Positions 24,143-31,317 of a stretch of DNA of 39,328 bases are shown in pieces. The notes beneath the pieces are model-generated. The model was not told the origin of the DNA, ran no database searches, and saw only the letters and a program-made list of their open reading frames with translations. Source of the stretch: Candidatus Dormiibacterota bacterium (GTDB lineage: Bacteria; Chloroflexota; Dormibacteria; Aeolococcales; Bog-877); the NCBI GenBank assembly GCA_027306885.1, contig DAHUYV010000038.1:1-39328 (forward strand). Direction: 5' to 3'. The translations under genes were made by a program, and so were the position numbers. Each line of letters opens with the position of its first letter. The stretch's first letter is position 1.

Positions 24143-24963
24143 TCCGTCGCCTCCTCGGCAGCCTCGGACTGCTCCCGGGCCAGCGCCTCCCGCTCGGCGG
24201 CGGCGGCCTGCTCCTCGGCGGCGCGCAACTGGGCAGCCCGCTCGGCGGCGGCGGCGGCCTGGGCGGCCTCGATCTGCCGGCGCTGGTCGAGACCGTCGAC
24301 GATGGCATCGGTCAAGCGGGTCACGATCAGGCGAACGCTGCGGATGGCGTCGTCGTTACCTGGGATCACGTGGCTGATCTCATCCGGGTCGCAGTTGCTG
24401 TCGGTGATGGCGATGATCGGGATCGCCAGCTTGTTGGCCTCGGTGACCGCCAGCCGCTCCTTGTGGGGATCGACCACGAAGAGCGCCGCGGGCAGCCGCT
24501 TCATGGCGACGATGCCCCCGAAATTGCGGCGCAGCCGGTCCAGCTCGTCCTCCAGGCGGCGCTGCTCCTTCTTGATCATGCCGGCGAAGCCGTCGCGCTC
24601 CTGCCGCTCGGAGAGCTCGGTCAGCCGCTTGAGCTGGAGCTTGACCACCTCGAAGTTGGTCAGCATGCCACCCATCCAGCGGTTCACCACGAAGGGCTGG
24701 TGGGAGCGCTGGCACTCCGCGTCGATGGTGTCGCGGGCCTGCTTCTTGGTCCCCACGAAGAGGATCTGGCTGCCCTGGGCCACCGTGTCCCGGGCGAACG
24801 CGCAGGCGGAGTCCAGAAGGTCAACGGTCTGGGAGACATCCAGGATGTGGATGCCGCCCCGGCTGTCGAAGATGTACGGCCGCATCTTGGGATTCCAGCG
24901 GCTGGTCTGGTGACCGAAGTGGACCCCGTTCTGGAGCAGCTCGGTAAGGGTGGCTACGGGCAT
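24139..24963 (-). CDS. rpsB: 30S ribosomal protein S2
   Basis: S2 binds the head-body junction of the 30S subunit. 'LLQNGVHFGHQTSRWNPKM' near the N-terminus, 'FVGTKKQARDTI', 'NRWMGGMLTNFE' and 'PIIAITDSNCDPDEISHVIPGN' are the family signatures. The product has 274 residues from the ATG at 24963, where GGAGG lies seven bases upstream; the longer track start at 25071 has no support. The last ~40 residues are an Ala/Glu-rich, probably helical tail not found in the core protein. It is the first gene of the nine-gene operon that ends with ispG. Confidence 0.97.
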   Translation of the reverse strand: MPVATLTELLQNGVHFGHQTSRWNPKMRPYIFDSRGGIHILDVSQTVDLLDSACAFARDTVAQGSQILFVGTKKQARDTIDAECQRSHQPFVVNRWMGGMLTNFEVVKLQLKRLTELSERQERDGFAGMIKKEQRRLEDELDRLRRNFGGIVAMKRLPAALFVVDPHKERLAVTEANKLAIPIIAITDSNCDPDEISHVIPGNDDAIRSVRLIVTRLTDAIVDGLDQRRQIEAAQAAAAAERAAQLRAAEEQAAAAEREALAREQSEAAEEATE

Positions 24964-25069
24964 GGTGCGCCTCCACGTGCGTTGAACCTCTGCCCGCCAT
25001 CTGCCGGCGCCGGGCCCAGGGGATCCCCGACGCCGTCCGGCGGGCATGTGAATTTGATCGCCGCTGCCC

Positions 25070-25075
25070 ATGTTA
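25070..25075 (-). promoter_or_regulatory. Possible -10 box of the rpsB operon
   Basis: TAACAT on the minus strand lies about 106 bases before the rpsB ATG. Upstream hexamers at the right distance do not resemble TTGACA. The leader between them (24964-25069) shows no recognisable regulatory RNA. Confidence 0.33.
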
Positions 25076-25113
25076 TCCCAAGTCGGGGCCCGGGCCGAGG
25101 GGAGCAGCCCACG

Positions 25114-25126
25114 CCACTAGACTGGA
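25114..25126 (+). promoter_or_regulatory. Promoter element CCACTAGACTGGA, copy 1
   Basis: This 13-base sequence holds TAGACT (25118-25123), which ends seven bases before the TTG of the leader ORF at 25131. The same 13 bases occur upstream of the ferredoxin reductase gene at 30386-30398. I read it as a -10 element with conserved flanks. Confidence 0.55.
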
Positions 25127-25130
25127 CGAC

Positions 25131-25220
25131 TTGAGAGTCGATCCCTCAACGCGACCCCCGGACCACTCGGGGAACGCGCTGGCCGGTCGGGTCGATCGCC
25201 CGGGGTGCGGACCGGAGTGA
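25131..25220 (+). CDS. Candidate 29-codon leader ORF ahead of the GNAT gene
   Basis: A TTG-initiated ORF of 29 codons begins seven bases after a TAGACT -10 box, so it could be translated from a leaderless mRNA. It ends in TGA at 25218-25220. The GTG at 25217, in frame with the acetyltransferase, overlaps that stop as GTGA. The same four-base coupling joins many real genes in this window. The peptide has five prolines and four arginines and no evident domain. It may be a leader that couples or tunes translation of the acetyltransferase, or just the untranslated leader. No database support is possible here. Confidence 0.4.
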   Translation: MRVDPSTRPPDHSGNALAGRVDRPGCGPE

Positions 25221-26053
25221 CGCCCGGTGGCGGCTCAGCCGCGGAGCTGCTGGCCGCGTACGACCGGCAGCTGCGCGGGCCAGAGGTGTTCTCCACCACC
25301 CCTGGGGCCCTGGTGGTCGAGGACGGTCCGCTGCTCCGGGTGACCGGGCTCCAGGGCAGGGGCATGGTGATGGCGCGGGGTCCCCAGGAGATGGCGGGAA
25401 GCGACGTCGGCCTCCTGATCGCCCACCAGGTCGAAGTCTTCTCCGATCTCGGCAGCCCCTTCGAATGGAAGACCTTCAGCCACGACCAGCCCCCGGACCT
25501 CCCCTCCCGGCTGCGGCTGGAGGGGCTGGAGGAGGGCGAGTGCGAGGTGGTGATGGTGGCCAGCGCCGCCGACCTGGCGGGGGAGCGGGACCCGCCGCCG
25601 GGGGTCGAGATCCGAGAGCTGCGCAGCGCAGACGACTTCGCCCGGCTCGCCGTCCACCTGAGCGAGGTCTGGGGCGAGGACATGGGCGCCCCCGCTGCCG
25701 CCTACCAGGCCGCCGCCCAGGCCTTCCCCCAACTGGTGGTGGTGCTGGCCGCCGAGGTCTCGGGGCGGATCATCAGCAGCGCCCGGGCCGAGGTGGTCCC
25801 GGGCACCGAGTTCTGCGGCCTCTGGGGCGGCTCGACCCTGGCCGGATGGCGTGGACGCGGCCTCTACCGGGAGCTCCTGGCCCGCCGCGCCGAGCTCGCC
25901 CGCCGGCACGGCTGCCGGCTGCTCCAGGTGGACGCCCTGCCCAGCAGCCGCCGCATCCTGGAGCGCCTCGGCTTCACCGCCGTGACCACCTCGACCCCCT
26001 TCCACTGGGCGCCCCCGGAGGCGACGGCTTCAGCCCCGGATCAGAGCACGTAG
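25205..26053 (+). CDS. GNAT-family N-acetyltransferase
   Basis: 282 residues from the GTG at 25205, or 278 from the GTG at 25217. The C-terminal half (about residues 125-260) is a GNAT domain: 'EIRELRSADDFARLAVHLSE' opens it, 'AGWRGRGLYRELLARRAELA' is motif A, which binds the acetyl-CoA pyrophosphate, and 'GCRLLQVDALPSSRRILERL' is the following strand and helix. The N-terminal half ('ELLAAYDRQLRG...') has no recognised domain but resembles the extra regions of stand-alone GNATs. The substrate is unknown. The gene is divergent from rpsB, and its last 13 bases overlap the end of hslU on the other strand. Confidence 0.8.
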   Translation: MRTGVTPGGGSAAELLAAYDRQLRGPEVFSTTPGALVVEDGPLLRVTGLQGRGMVMARGPQEMAGSDVGLLIAHQVEVFSDLGSPFEWKTFSHDQPPDLPSRLRLEGLEEGECEVVMVASAADLAGERDPPPGVEIRELRSADDFARLAVHLSEVWGEDMGAPAAAYQAAAQAFPQLVVVLAAEVSGRIISSARAEVVPGTEFCGLWGGSTLAGWRGRGLYRELLARRAELARRHGCRLLQVDALPSSRRILERLGFTAVTTSTPFHWAPPEATASAPDQST

Positions 26054-27459
26054 CGGCGGAGGTCCTGGTCCCGGACCAGGTCGCCGAGGCTCTGGCGCAC
26101 GAACTCCTGGTCGACAACCACCCGCTGGCCGCGGTAGTGATCAGCGGAGAAGGAGACCTCCTGAAGGACCCGCTCCATCACCGTGAACAGGCGACGGGCC
26201 CCGATGTTCTCGTCCCGCTCGTTGACCAGGTAGGCCTGGCGGGCCAGCTCCGCAGTCCCGTCCTCGGTGAACTCCAGCTCCACCTCCTCGGTGGCCATCA
26301 GCGCCCGGTACTGGTTGGTCAGTGAGTTGCTGGGCTCGACCAGGATCCGGCGCAGGTCGCCCTCGTCCAGTGAGGTGAGCTCGACCCGGATCGGGAACCG
26401 CCCCTGGAACTCGGGGATCAGGTCCGACGGGCGGGTCGAGGTGAAGGCTCCGGCGGCGACGAACAGGATGTGCTCGGTGCTCACCGACCCGTACCTGGTG
26501 CTGACCGTCGAGCCCTCGATGATGGGCAGGAGGTCACGCTGGACCCCGGCGCCGCTGACATCGGGGCCGTGGGACTCGGCGTAGGAGCCGGCGATCTTGT
26601 CGACCTCGTCGATGAAGACGATCCCGTTCTCCTCGACCGCCCGGATCGAGTCGTCGTAGACGCGCTCCATGTCCACCAGCCGCTCGGTCTCCTCCTGGGT
26701 GAGGGCGTGGCGGGCGTCGGCGACGCTCATCCGGCGCAGACGGCGCCGGGGTGGGGCCAGCTGGCTGAAGAAGTCTGCCAGAGACCAGCCGATCTCCTCG
26801 TAACCGGTGCCGGAGAAGACCTCCACCGGCGCGTTGTAGGACTCCTCCACCTCGATCTCGATCTGGCGATCGTCCAGCTGCCGGCCGGCGAGCTTGCGCG
26901 CCAGCTGACGCCGCCGGGTGCGCTCCCTCCGTGCCGCCAGCCTCCGGCCGGCTTCGTCGGCCTCCTCCGCCGCCACCTCGGGCTGGGCCGGCGCCTCCCC
27001 CCCGGGGCCGGCCGGGGCCGGCTCGCGGGAGGCCCGCTCCGCCTCCAGCAGTCGGTCCACGATCCGAGCCTCGGCACGCTGCTTGGCCTCACCCTCCACC
27101 TCGGCCACCCGCTGGCTCTGAAGCTGGGTGATGGTCTGCTCCAGCAGGTCGCGGATGATCGACTCCACATCGCGGCCCACGTACCCCACCTCGGTGAACT
27201 TGGTGGCCTCCACCTTGATGAAGGGGGAGTTGGTGAACAGGGCCAGCCGCCTGGCGATCTCGGTCTTGCCCACCCCGGTGGGACCGATGAGGAGGATGTT
27301 GCTGGGCATGATGTCACCACGCTGCTCCGCGGGCACCCGCATGCGCCGGATCCGGTTGCGCAGGGCCACCGCCATCGCCCGCTTGGCGTCGCGCTGGCCG
27401 ACCACGTAGCGGTCCAGGGCGCTGACGACCTCTCCCGGAGTGAGCTCAGTCTCCGGCAT
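26041..27459 (-). CDS. hslU: ATP-dependent protease ATPase subunit HslU
   Basis: HslU is the AAA+ unfoldase that feeds the HslV peptidase. '[11 protein letters not shown]' (residues 58-67) is Walker A, '[13 protein letters not shown]' Walker B, 'LDRYVVGQ' the N-terminal signature and '[17 protein letters not shown]' the sensor-2 region. The C-terminus 'RRYVL' is the tail that docks into HslV. The product has 472 residues; the extra length over typical ~445 lies in a Glu/Arg/Ala-rich stretch of the I-domain (about residues 150-215). The ATG at 27459 has GGGGAGG upstream and overlaps hslV by 14 bases. The 3' end overlaps the convergent GNAT gene. Confidence 0.96.
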   Translation of the reverse strand: MPETELTPGEVVSALDRYVVGQRDAKRAMAVALRNRIRRMRVPAEQRGDIMPSNILLIGPTGVGKTEIARRLALFTNSPFIKVEATKFTEVGYVGRDVESIIRDLLEQTITQLQSQRVAEVEGEAKQRAEARIVDRLLEAERASREPAPAGPGGEAPAQPEVAAEEADEAGRRLAARRERTRRRQLARKLAGRQLDDRQIEIEVEESYNAPVEVFSGTGYEEIGWSLADFFSQLAPPRRRLRRMSVADARHALTQEETERLVDMERVYDDSIRAVEENGIVFIDEVDKIAGSYAESHGPDVSGAGVQRDLLPIIEGSTVSTRYGSVSTEHILFVAAGAFTSTRPSDLIPEFQGRFPIRVELTSLDEGDLRRILVEPSNSLTNQYRALMATEEVELEFTEDGTAELARQAYLVNERDENIGARRLFTVMERVLQEVSFSADHYRGQRVVVDQEFVRQSLGDLVRDQDLRRYVL

Positions 27460-28027
27460 CCGGCACCTCCCCACCCCCGGCGAGCGTCTCAACTGTGATC
27501 TCCGAGTTGGTGTAGACGCAGAGGGAGGCCGCGATCCGCATCGCCCCCACCGCGACCTCCGTCGCCGGAAGGTCGGTGTACTGAAGCAGGGCCCGCGCCG
27601 CCGCCAGAGCGTACGGCCCCCCACTTCCGATCGCGCCGATCCCATCGTCGGGCTCGATCACGTCGCCATCTCCGCTCAGGAGCAGCATCTGGTTCTGGCT
27701 GGCCACCACCAGCATGGCATCCAGGTGGCGCAGGTACCGGTCGGTGCGCCACTCCTTGCCCAGCTCCACCGCCGAGCGCAGCAGGTTCCCCTGGTGCTGC
27801 TCCAGCTGGCGCTCGAACTTGTCGAAAAGGGCGAAGGCGTCCGACACGGAGCCGGCGAAGCCCACGACCACCTGGTCGTGGAACAGCCGCCGCACCTTGC
27901 TGGCGTGGTGCTTCATGACCACGTCCCCGACCGTCACCTGGCCGTCTCCCGCGACGGCGATCTCAGACCCCCGCTGGACGGCCACTATGGTGGTGGCCCT
28001 GGGAGTGGAGACCTGATGGGAAGCCAC
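27446..28027 (-). CDS. hslV: ATP-dependent protease peptidase subunit HslV
   Basis: HslV is the proteasome-beta-like threonine peptidase of the HslUV complex. The mature N-terminus is expected at Thr12 in '[11 protein letters not shown]', after an 11-residue propeptide like that of some Gram-positive homologues. '[25 protein letters not shown]' and '[18 protein letters not shown]' are highly conserved family blocks, and '[15 protein letters not shown]' follows near the C-terminus. The length of 193 residues is close to normal. GTG is used as start, nine bases after a TAGACT -10 box, so hslV heads the hslVU transcript and may be leaderless. Confidence 0.96.
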   Translation of the reverse strand: MASHQVSTPRATTIVAVQRGSEIAVAGDGQVTVGDVVMKHHASKVRRLFHDQVVVGFAGSVSDAFALFDKFERQLEQHQGNLLRSAVELGKEWRTDRYLRHLDAMLVVASQNQMLLLSGDGDVIEPDDGIGAIGSGGPYALAAARALLQYTDLPATEVAVGAMRIAASLCVYTNSEITVETLAGGGEVPDAGD

Positions 28028-28036
28028 GAACTCAGA

Positions 28037-28042
28037 AGTCTA
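28037..28042 (-). promoter_or_regulatory. -10 box of hslVU
   Basis: TAGACT on the minus strand ends nine bases before the hslV GTG, in the 47-base gap after topA. The hexamer matches those before the GNAT, ferredoxin reductase and CpaE-like genes. Confidence 0.52.
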
Positions 28043-28074
28043 CCGCCGCCCGGCCTCGGGCTCCCCCCCGCAGT

Positions 28075-30294
28075 TCAGGCTGGGCGCTTGGTGCGGGCCG
28101 CCCGAGTGGCGACGGGCTTGGGCCGGCCGGCCGCCGGAGCCGCCGCCTCGCGCGGGGGACGGTACCGGCACTTGGGATAGCCGGAGCACGAGACGAAGGG
28201 GCCGAACCTCCCGGTTCGGCGCACCAGCGGTTGTCCGCACTCGGGGCACTTCTCCCCGGTGGGCTCGGGCGCCGCGGCGGCCGGTCGCTGGGAGCCCGGC
28301 TCGGGGCGGATGTACCGGCACTTGGGGTATCCGGAGCAGCCGACGAACGGCCCGCGCCGGCCGGTGCGGCGTACCAGTGGCTTGCCGCACTCCGGGCAGG
28401 CCTCCCCTATCTCCTCCGCCGCGTGGCGTTCTTCCTTGCCCTGAATGTAGTCGCACTCGGGGTACCGGCTGCAGCCGACGAACTCCCCGAAGCGACCGGA
28501 GCGGACCACCAGCTCGGCCCCGCAGCGGGGACACTCGCCTCCCGCGGGAGGGGCCTTGACCCGCACCCGCGGCATGCTTTCCTGGGCCTCGGCCAGCACC
28601 TTGGCGAACGGCTCGTACCAGGACTGGACCACCGGAACCCAGCTCTCAGTCCCCGCCTCGATGGCGTCCAGACGACGCTCCAGGTCGGCGGTGAAGCCCA
28701 GGTCGACCACCTCGGGGAACTGAGAGGTGAGCGCCTCGTTGACCGCCTCGCCAAGAGGGGTGGGGTGGAGCCGTCGCTCCACCTGACGCACGTAACCCCG
28801 GGTCTGGATGATGTCGACGGTGGGAGCGTAGGTGCTGGGCCGCCCGATGCCCCGCTCCTCCAGCTCTCGGATCAGCGTCGCCTCCGAGTATCGGGGCGGC
28901 GGCTGGGTGAAGTGCTGTTCGGGGAGCAGCTCCAGAAGGCTCAGCTGGTCCCCCTTGGCGAGTTCGGGGAGAAGCTCGTCCTGCCGGTCCTCCGCTCCCA
29001 GGACCCGCAGGAAGCCGTCGAACGTGAGCCGGCTGCCGCTGGCCCGGAATCGGTGGGGGCCGGCGGCGATCTCGGCGCGGGTGGCCTCGAACTCGGCAGG
29101 ACCCATCTGGCTGGCGACGAAGCGCCGCCAGACCAGCCGGTAGAGCTTGAGCTGGTCGGCGGTCAGGTGATCGGCGATCGACTCCGGGGTGCGGTCCATC
29201 GCCGTCGGCCGGATGGCCTCATGGGCGTCCTGGCTGGCGACCGGGGCCTTCTCCTGGCGGCGGGCGGCCACCCGGGCTCCGAGGTACTGGGGGCCAAAGC
29301 TGCCCTCCACGAACCGATGGGCCTCGTCGGTCGCCAGCCGGCTGACCCGGGTCGAGTCGGTGCGCATGTAGGTGATCAGCCCGACCGGCCCAGCGTCCCC
29401 CAGGTCCACCCCCTCGTAGAGCTGCTGGGCAACCCGCATGGTCTTGCCAGGGCTGAAGCGGAGCTGTGAGGATGCGTCCTGCTGCAGGGTGCTGGTGGTG
29501 TGGGGCTGGGGCGGGTTGCGGCGCTGGCGGCGCACCTCCACCCCGTCCACCGCGAACTGCTGGTCCCGCACCTCGGCCATAACCGCCTGGGCCGCCTGCT
29601 CGTCGGCCAGCCCCGAGGCCTCCTCCTCGTCGCTCTGTGCGCGGCGCCCCCGGCGGGCCGGGGAGGGCGGGTGGTAGCGAGCCTTGAACTGGGCGCCGCC
29701 CGAGGTCTCGAGCATCGCGTCCAGGGTCCAGCTCTCGGTCGGGCGGAAGGCCCCGATCTCCTGCTCCCGGTCGCAGACCAGCCGGACCGCGACAGACTGC
29801 ACCCGCCCCGCCGAGAGGCCCTTGCGGACCTTGCGCCACAGCAGTGGGCTCAGCTTGTACCCGAGCAGCCGGTCGATGGAGCGGCGGGCCTGGTAGGCGT
29901 CGACCAGGTTGCGGTCGATCGCCCGGGGGTCCTTGAGGGCCAGCTCGACCGCCGGCTTGGTCACCTCCCGGAACACGATCCGCTCGGGCTGGCGGAGGCG
30001 CAGCTGGTTGGCGATGTGCCAGGCGATCGCCTCGCCCTCCCGGTCCGGGTCGGCCGCCAGCAGGACCCTCTTGGAGCGGCGCGCCGCGGACTTGAGCTCC
30101 GCCAGCTGCTTCTCCTTGCCCTTGATCACCGTGTAGTCAGGGGTGAAGCCGCCCTCGACGTCGATTCCCAACTTGGACCGGGGGAGGTCGACGACGTGGC
30201 CCATCGAGGCCCTCACCTCGTAGTCCTCGCCGAGGAACTTGCTCAGCGTCCTGGCCTTGCTGGGCGACTCGACGATTATCAGATTGCTTGGCAT
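28075..30294 (-). CDS. topA: DNA topoisomerase I
   Basis: Type IA topoisomerase that relaxes negative supercoils. The 739-residue product has the Toprim domain ('LIIVESPSKARTL' with Glu9, 'LLAADPDREGEAIAWH' with the Asp pair), the strand-passage core, the active-site Tyr309 in 'GLITYMRTDSTRVS' and 'ERGIGRPSTYAPTV'. Three C4 zinc ribbons close the protein ('CPRCG...VGCSRYPECD', 'CPECG...VGCSGYPKCR', 'CPECG...VSCSGYPKCR'), then a basic tail. The track start at 30435 is too early; the ATG at 30294 begins the canonical 'MPSNLIIVESPSKA'. It is divergent from the ferredoxin reductase gene. Confidence 0.97.
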   Translation of the reverse strand: MPSNLIIVESPSKARTLSKFLGEDYEVRASMGHVVDLPRSKLGIDVEGGFTPDYTVIKGKEKQLAELKSAARRSKRVLLAADPDREGEAIAWHIANQLRLRQPERIVFREVTKPAVELALKDPRAIDRNLVDAYQARRSIDRLLGYKLSPLLWRKVRKGLSAGRVQSVAVRLVCDREQEIGAFRPTESWTLDAMLETSGGAQFKARYHPPSPARRGRRAQSDEEEASGLADEQAAQAVMAEVRDQQFAVDGVEVRRQRRNPPQPHTTSTLQQDASSQLRFSPGKTMRVAQQLYEGVDLGDAGPVGLITYMRTDSTRVSRLATDEAHRFVEGSFGPQYLGARVAARRQEKAPVASQDAHEAIRPTAMDRTPESIADHLTADQLKLYRLVWRRFVASQMGPAEFEATRAEIAAGPHRFRASGSRLTFDGFLRVLGAEDRQDELLPELAKGDQLSLLELLPEQHFTQPPPRYSEATLIRELEERGIGRPSTYAPTVDIIQTRGYVRQVERRLHPTPLGEAVNEALTSQFPEVVDLGFTADLERRLDAIEAGTESWVPVVQSWYEPFAKVLAEAQESMPRVRVKAPPAGGECPRCGAELVVRSGRFGEFVGCSRYPECDYIQGKEERHAAEEIGEACPECGKPLVRRTGRRGPFVGCSGYPKCRYIRPEPGSQRPAAAAPEPTGEKCPECGQPLVRRTGRFGPFVSCSGYPKCRYRPPREAAAPAAGRPKPVATRAARTKRPA

Positions 30295-30328
30295 GAGGGG
30301 GAGGGGCTCCGGTTGTGGGGGCGAGGGG

Positions 30329-30334
30329 ATGATA
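30329..30334 (-). promoter_or_regulatory. Possible -10 box of topA
   Basis: TATCAT on the minus strand lies 34 bases before the topA ATG, in the 133-base region shared with the ferredoxin reductase promoter. Confidence 0.38.
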
Positions 30335-30385
30335 GCAACAGCCTTCCACGGCCTCCCCCGATTCAATCTGGGGGCGCGCCGGCGC

Positions 30386-30398
30386 CCACTAGACTGGA
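30386..30398 (+). promoter_or_regulatory. Promoter element CCACTAGACTGGA, copy 2
   Basis: The same 13 bases as at 25114-25126. TAGACT (30390-30395) would start transcription near 30402, leaving a ~26-base leader with AGGAGAG before the TTG at 30428. Confidence 0.52.
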
Positions 30399-30427
30399 AT
30401 GAAGTCACCGGACCAGGAGAGACCGCT

Positions 30428-31201
30428 TTGCCCACCCTCCCAGACGAGCGTTACCAGCTGGGCCGAATCGTGGCTCGGACCGACTTCACCCCGGAGCTCT
30501 GGTCGATCCGGGTCGGCACCGCCGAGCCCTTCGAGTTCCGGCCGGGCCAGTACGCGACCCTGGGGATCGAGCTCCAGGGCCGGGTGTTGGAGCGTCCGTA
30601 CTCCATCGTCTCCGCCCCGGAGGAGCCGGAGCTCGAGTTCTTCATCGAGATGATCCCCGGGGGTGCCCTCACCCCCCACCTGCACCGCCTCTCGAAGGGC
30701 CAGGAGATCCTTCTTCGGCGCCGGCCCAAGGGACTCTTCCTGCGTCAGGGCCTGGACGCCGAGCGGGCCCACCTGTTCGTCGCCACGGTCACCGGGATAG
30801 CCCCGTTCGCCAGCATCCTGAGGCGCCTTAGGGCTGCCTGGCCCACTCACTTGCGGATCCTCTTGCTCCAGGGGGCCAGCCACCCTGACGAGTTCGGATA
30901 CCGGGAGGAGATGGAGCAGCTGGAGCTGGAGGTGCCGGGGTTCCAGTACGTCCCGACGGTCAGCCGGCCCTGGACCGCGGTGGACTGGCGAGGCGAGGTC
31001 GGCCGGGCGGAGGACGTGCTGCGCAAGCACGCCGACCTCTTCGGGATCACCCCGGAGGAAGGCCGGGTGTACCTCTGTGGGCACCCGGGGATGATCTCGG
31101 GCGGCCGTGCGGTGATGCGCCGTCGGGGCCTCCAGGACCGGGAGATCCTGGAGGAGCAGTACTGGCCGGACGGCAAGGAGCCCAACGGGGCCGCTCCCTG
31201 A
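30428..31201 (+). CDS. fpr: Ferredoxin-NADP(+) reductase
   Basis: A 257-residue flavoprotein of the plant-type FNR superfamily, bacterial Fpr subgroup. It moves electrons between NADPH and ferredoxin or flavodoxin. 'RPYSIVSAPEEPELEFFIEM' binds FAD, 'VTGIAPFASILRRL' is the nicotinamide/pyrophosphate loop, 'VYLCGHPGMI' the C-rich substrate loop, and the end 'LEEQYWPDG' places an aromatic residue near the flavin. The track extends the ORF to 30239, but TTG at 30428 has AGGAG eight bases upstream and lies just after a -10 box. It could supply reduced ferredoxin or flavodoxin to IspG, although the genes are not linked. Confidence 0.88.
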   Translation: MPTLPDERYQLGRIVARTDFTPELWSIRVGTAEPFEFRPGQYATLGIELQGRVLERPYSIVSAPEEPELEFFIEMIPGGALTPHLHRLSKGQEILLRRRPKGLFLRQGLDAERAHLFVATVTGIAPFASILRRLRAAWPTHLRILLLQGASHPDEFGYREEMEQLELEVPGFQYVPTVSRPWTAVDWRGEVGRAEDVLRKHADLFGITPEEGRVYLCGHPGMISGGRAVMRRRGLQDREILEEQYWPDGKEPNGAAP

Positions 31202-31243
31202 GTCGGAACTGCTGGGCGACGCTTTAAGCCAGCTCTAAGGCGC

Positions 31244-31259
31244 GCCCACGACAGTGGGC
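31244..31259 (+). terminator. Hairpin after the ferredoxin reductase gene
   Basis: GCCCAC-GACA-GTGGGC, six pairs with a tetraloop, lies 43 bases after the fpr stop and before the next gene. There is no T-run. Confidence 0.35.
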
Positions 31260-31317
31260 TGAGGGCCGTCCCCATCGGCCGTCTGAGATCCCGCCTGGAG
31301 CTTGTGAGCACCGCCCC

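Noticed and set aside
25131-25220. Frameshifted N-terminus of the acetyltransferase instead of a leader ORF
   Set aside because: The acetyltransferase already has a normal-looking N-terminus from GTG, and the peptide has no GNAT-like sequence. I kept the leader-ORF reading as a low-confidence feature.
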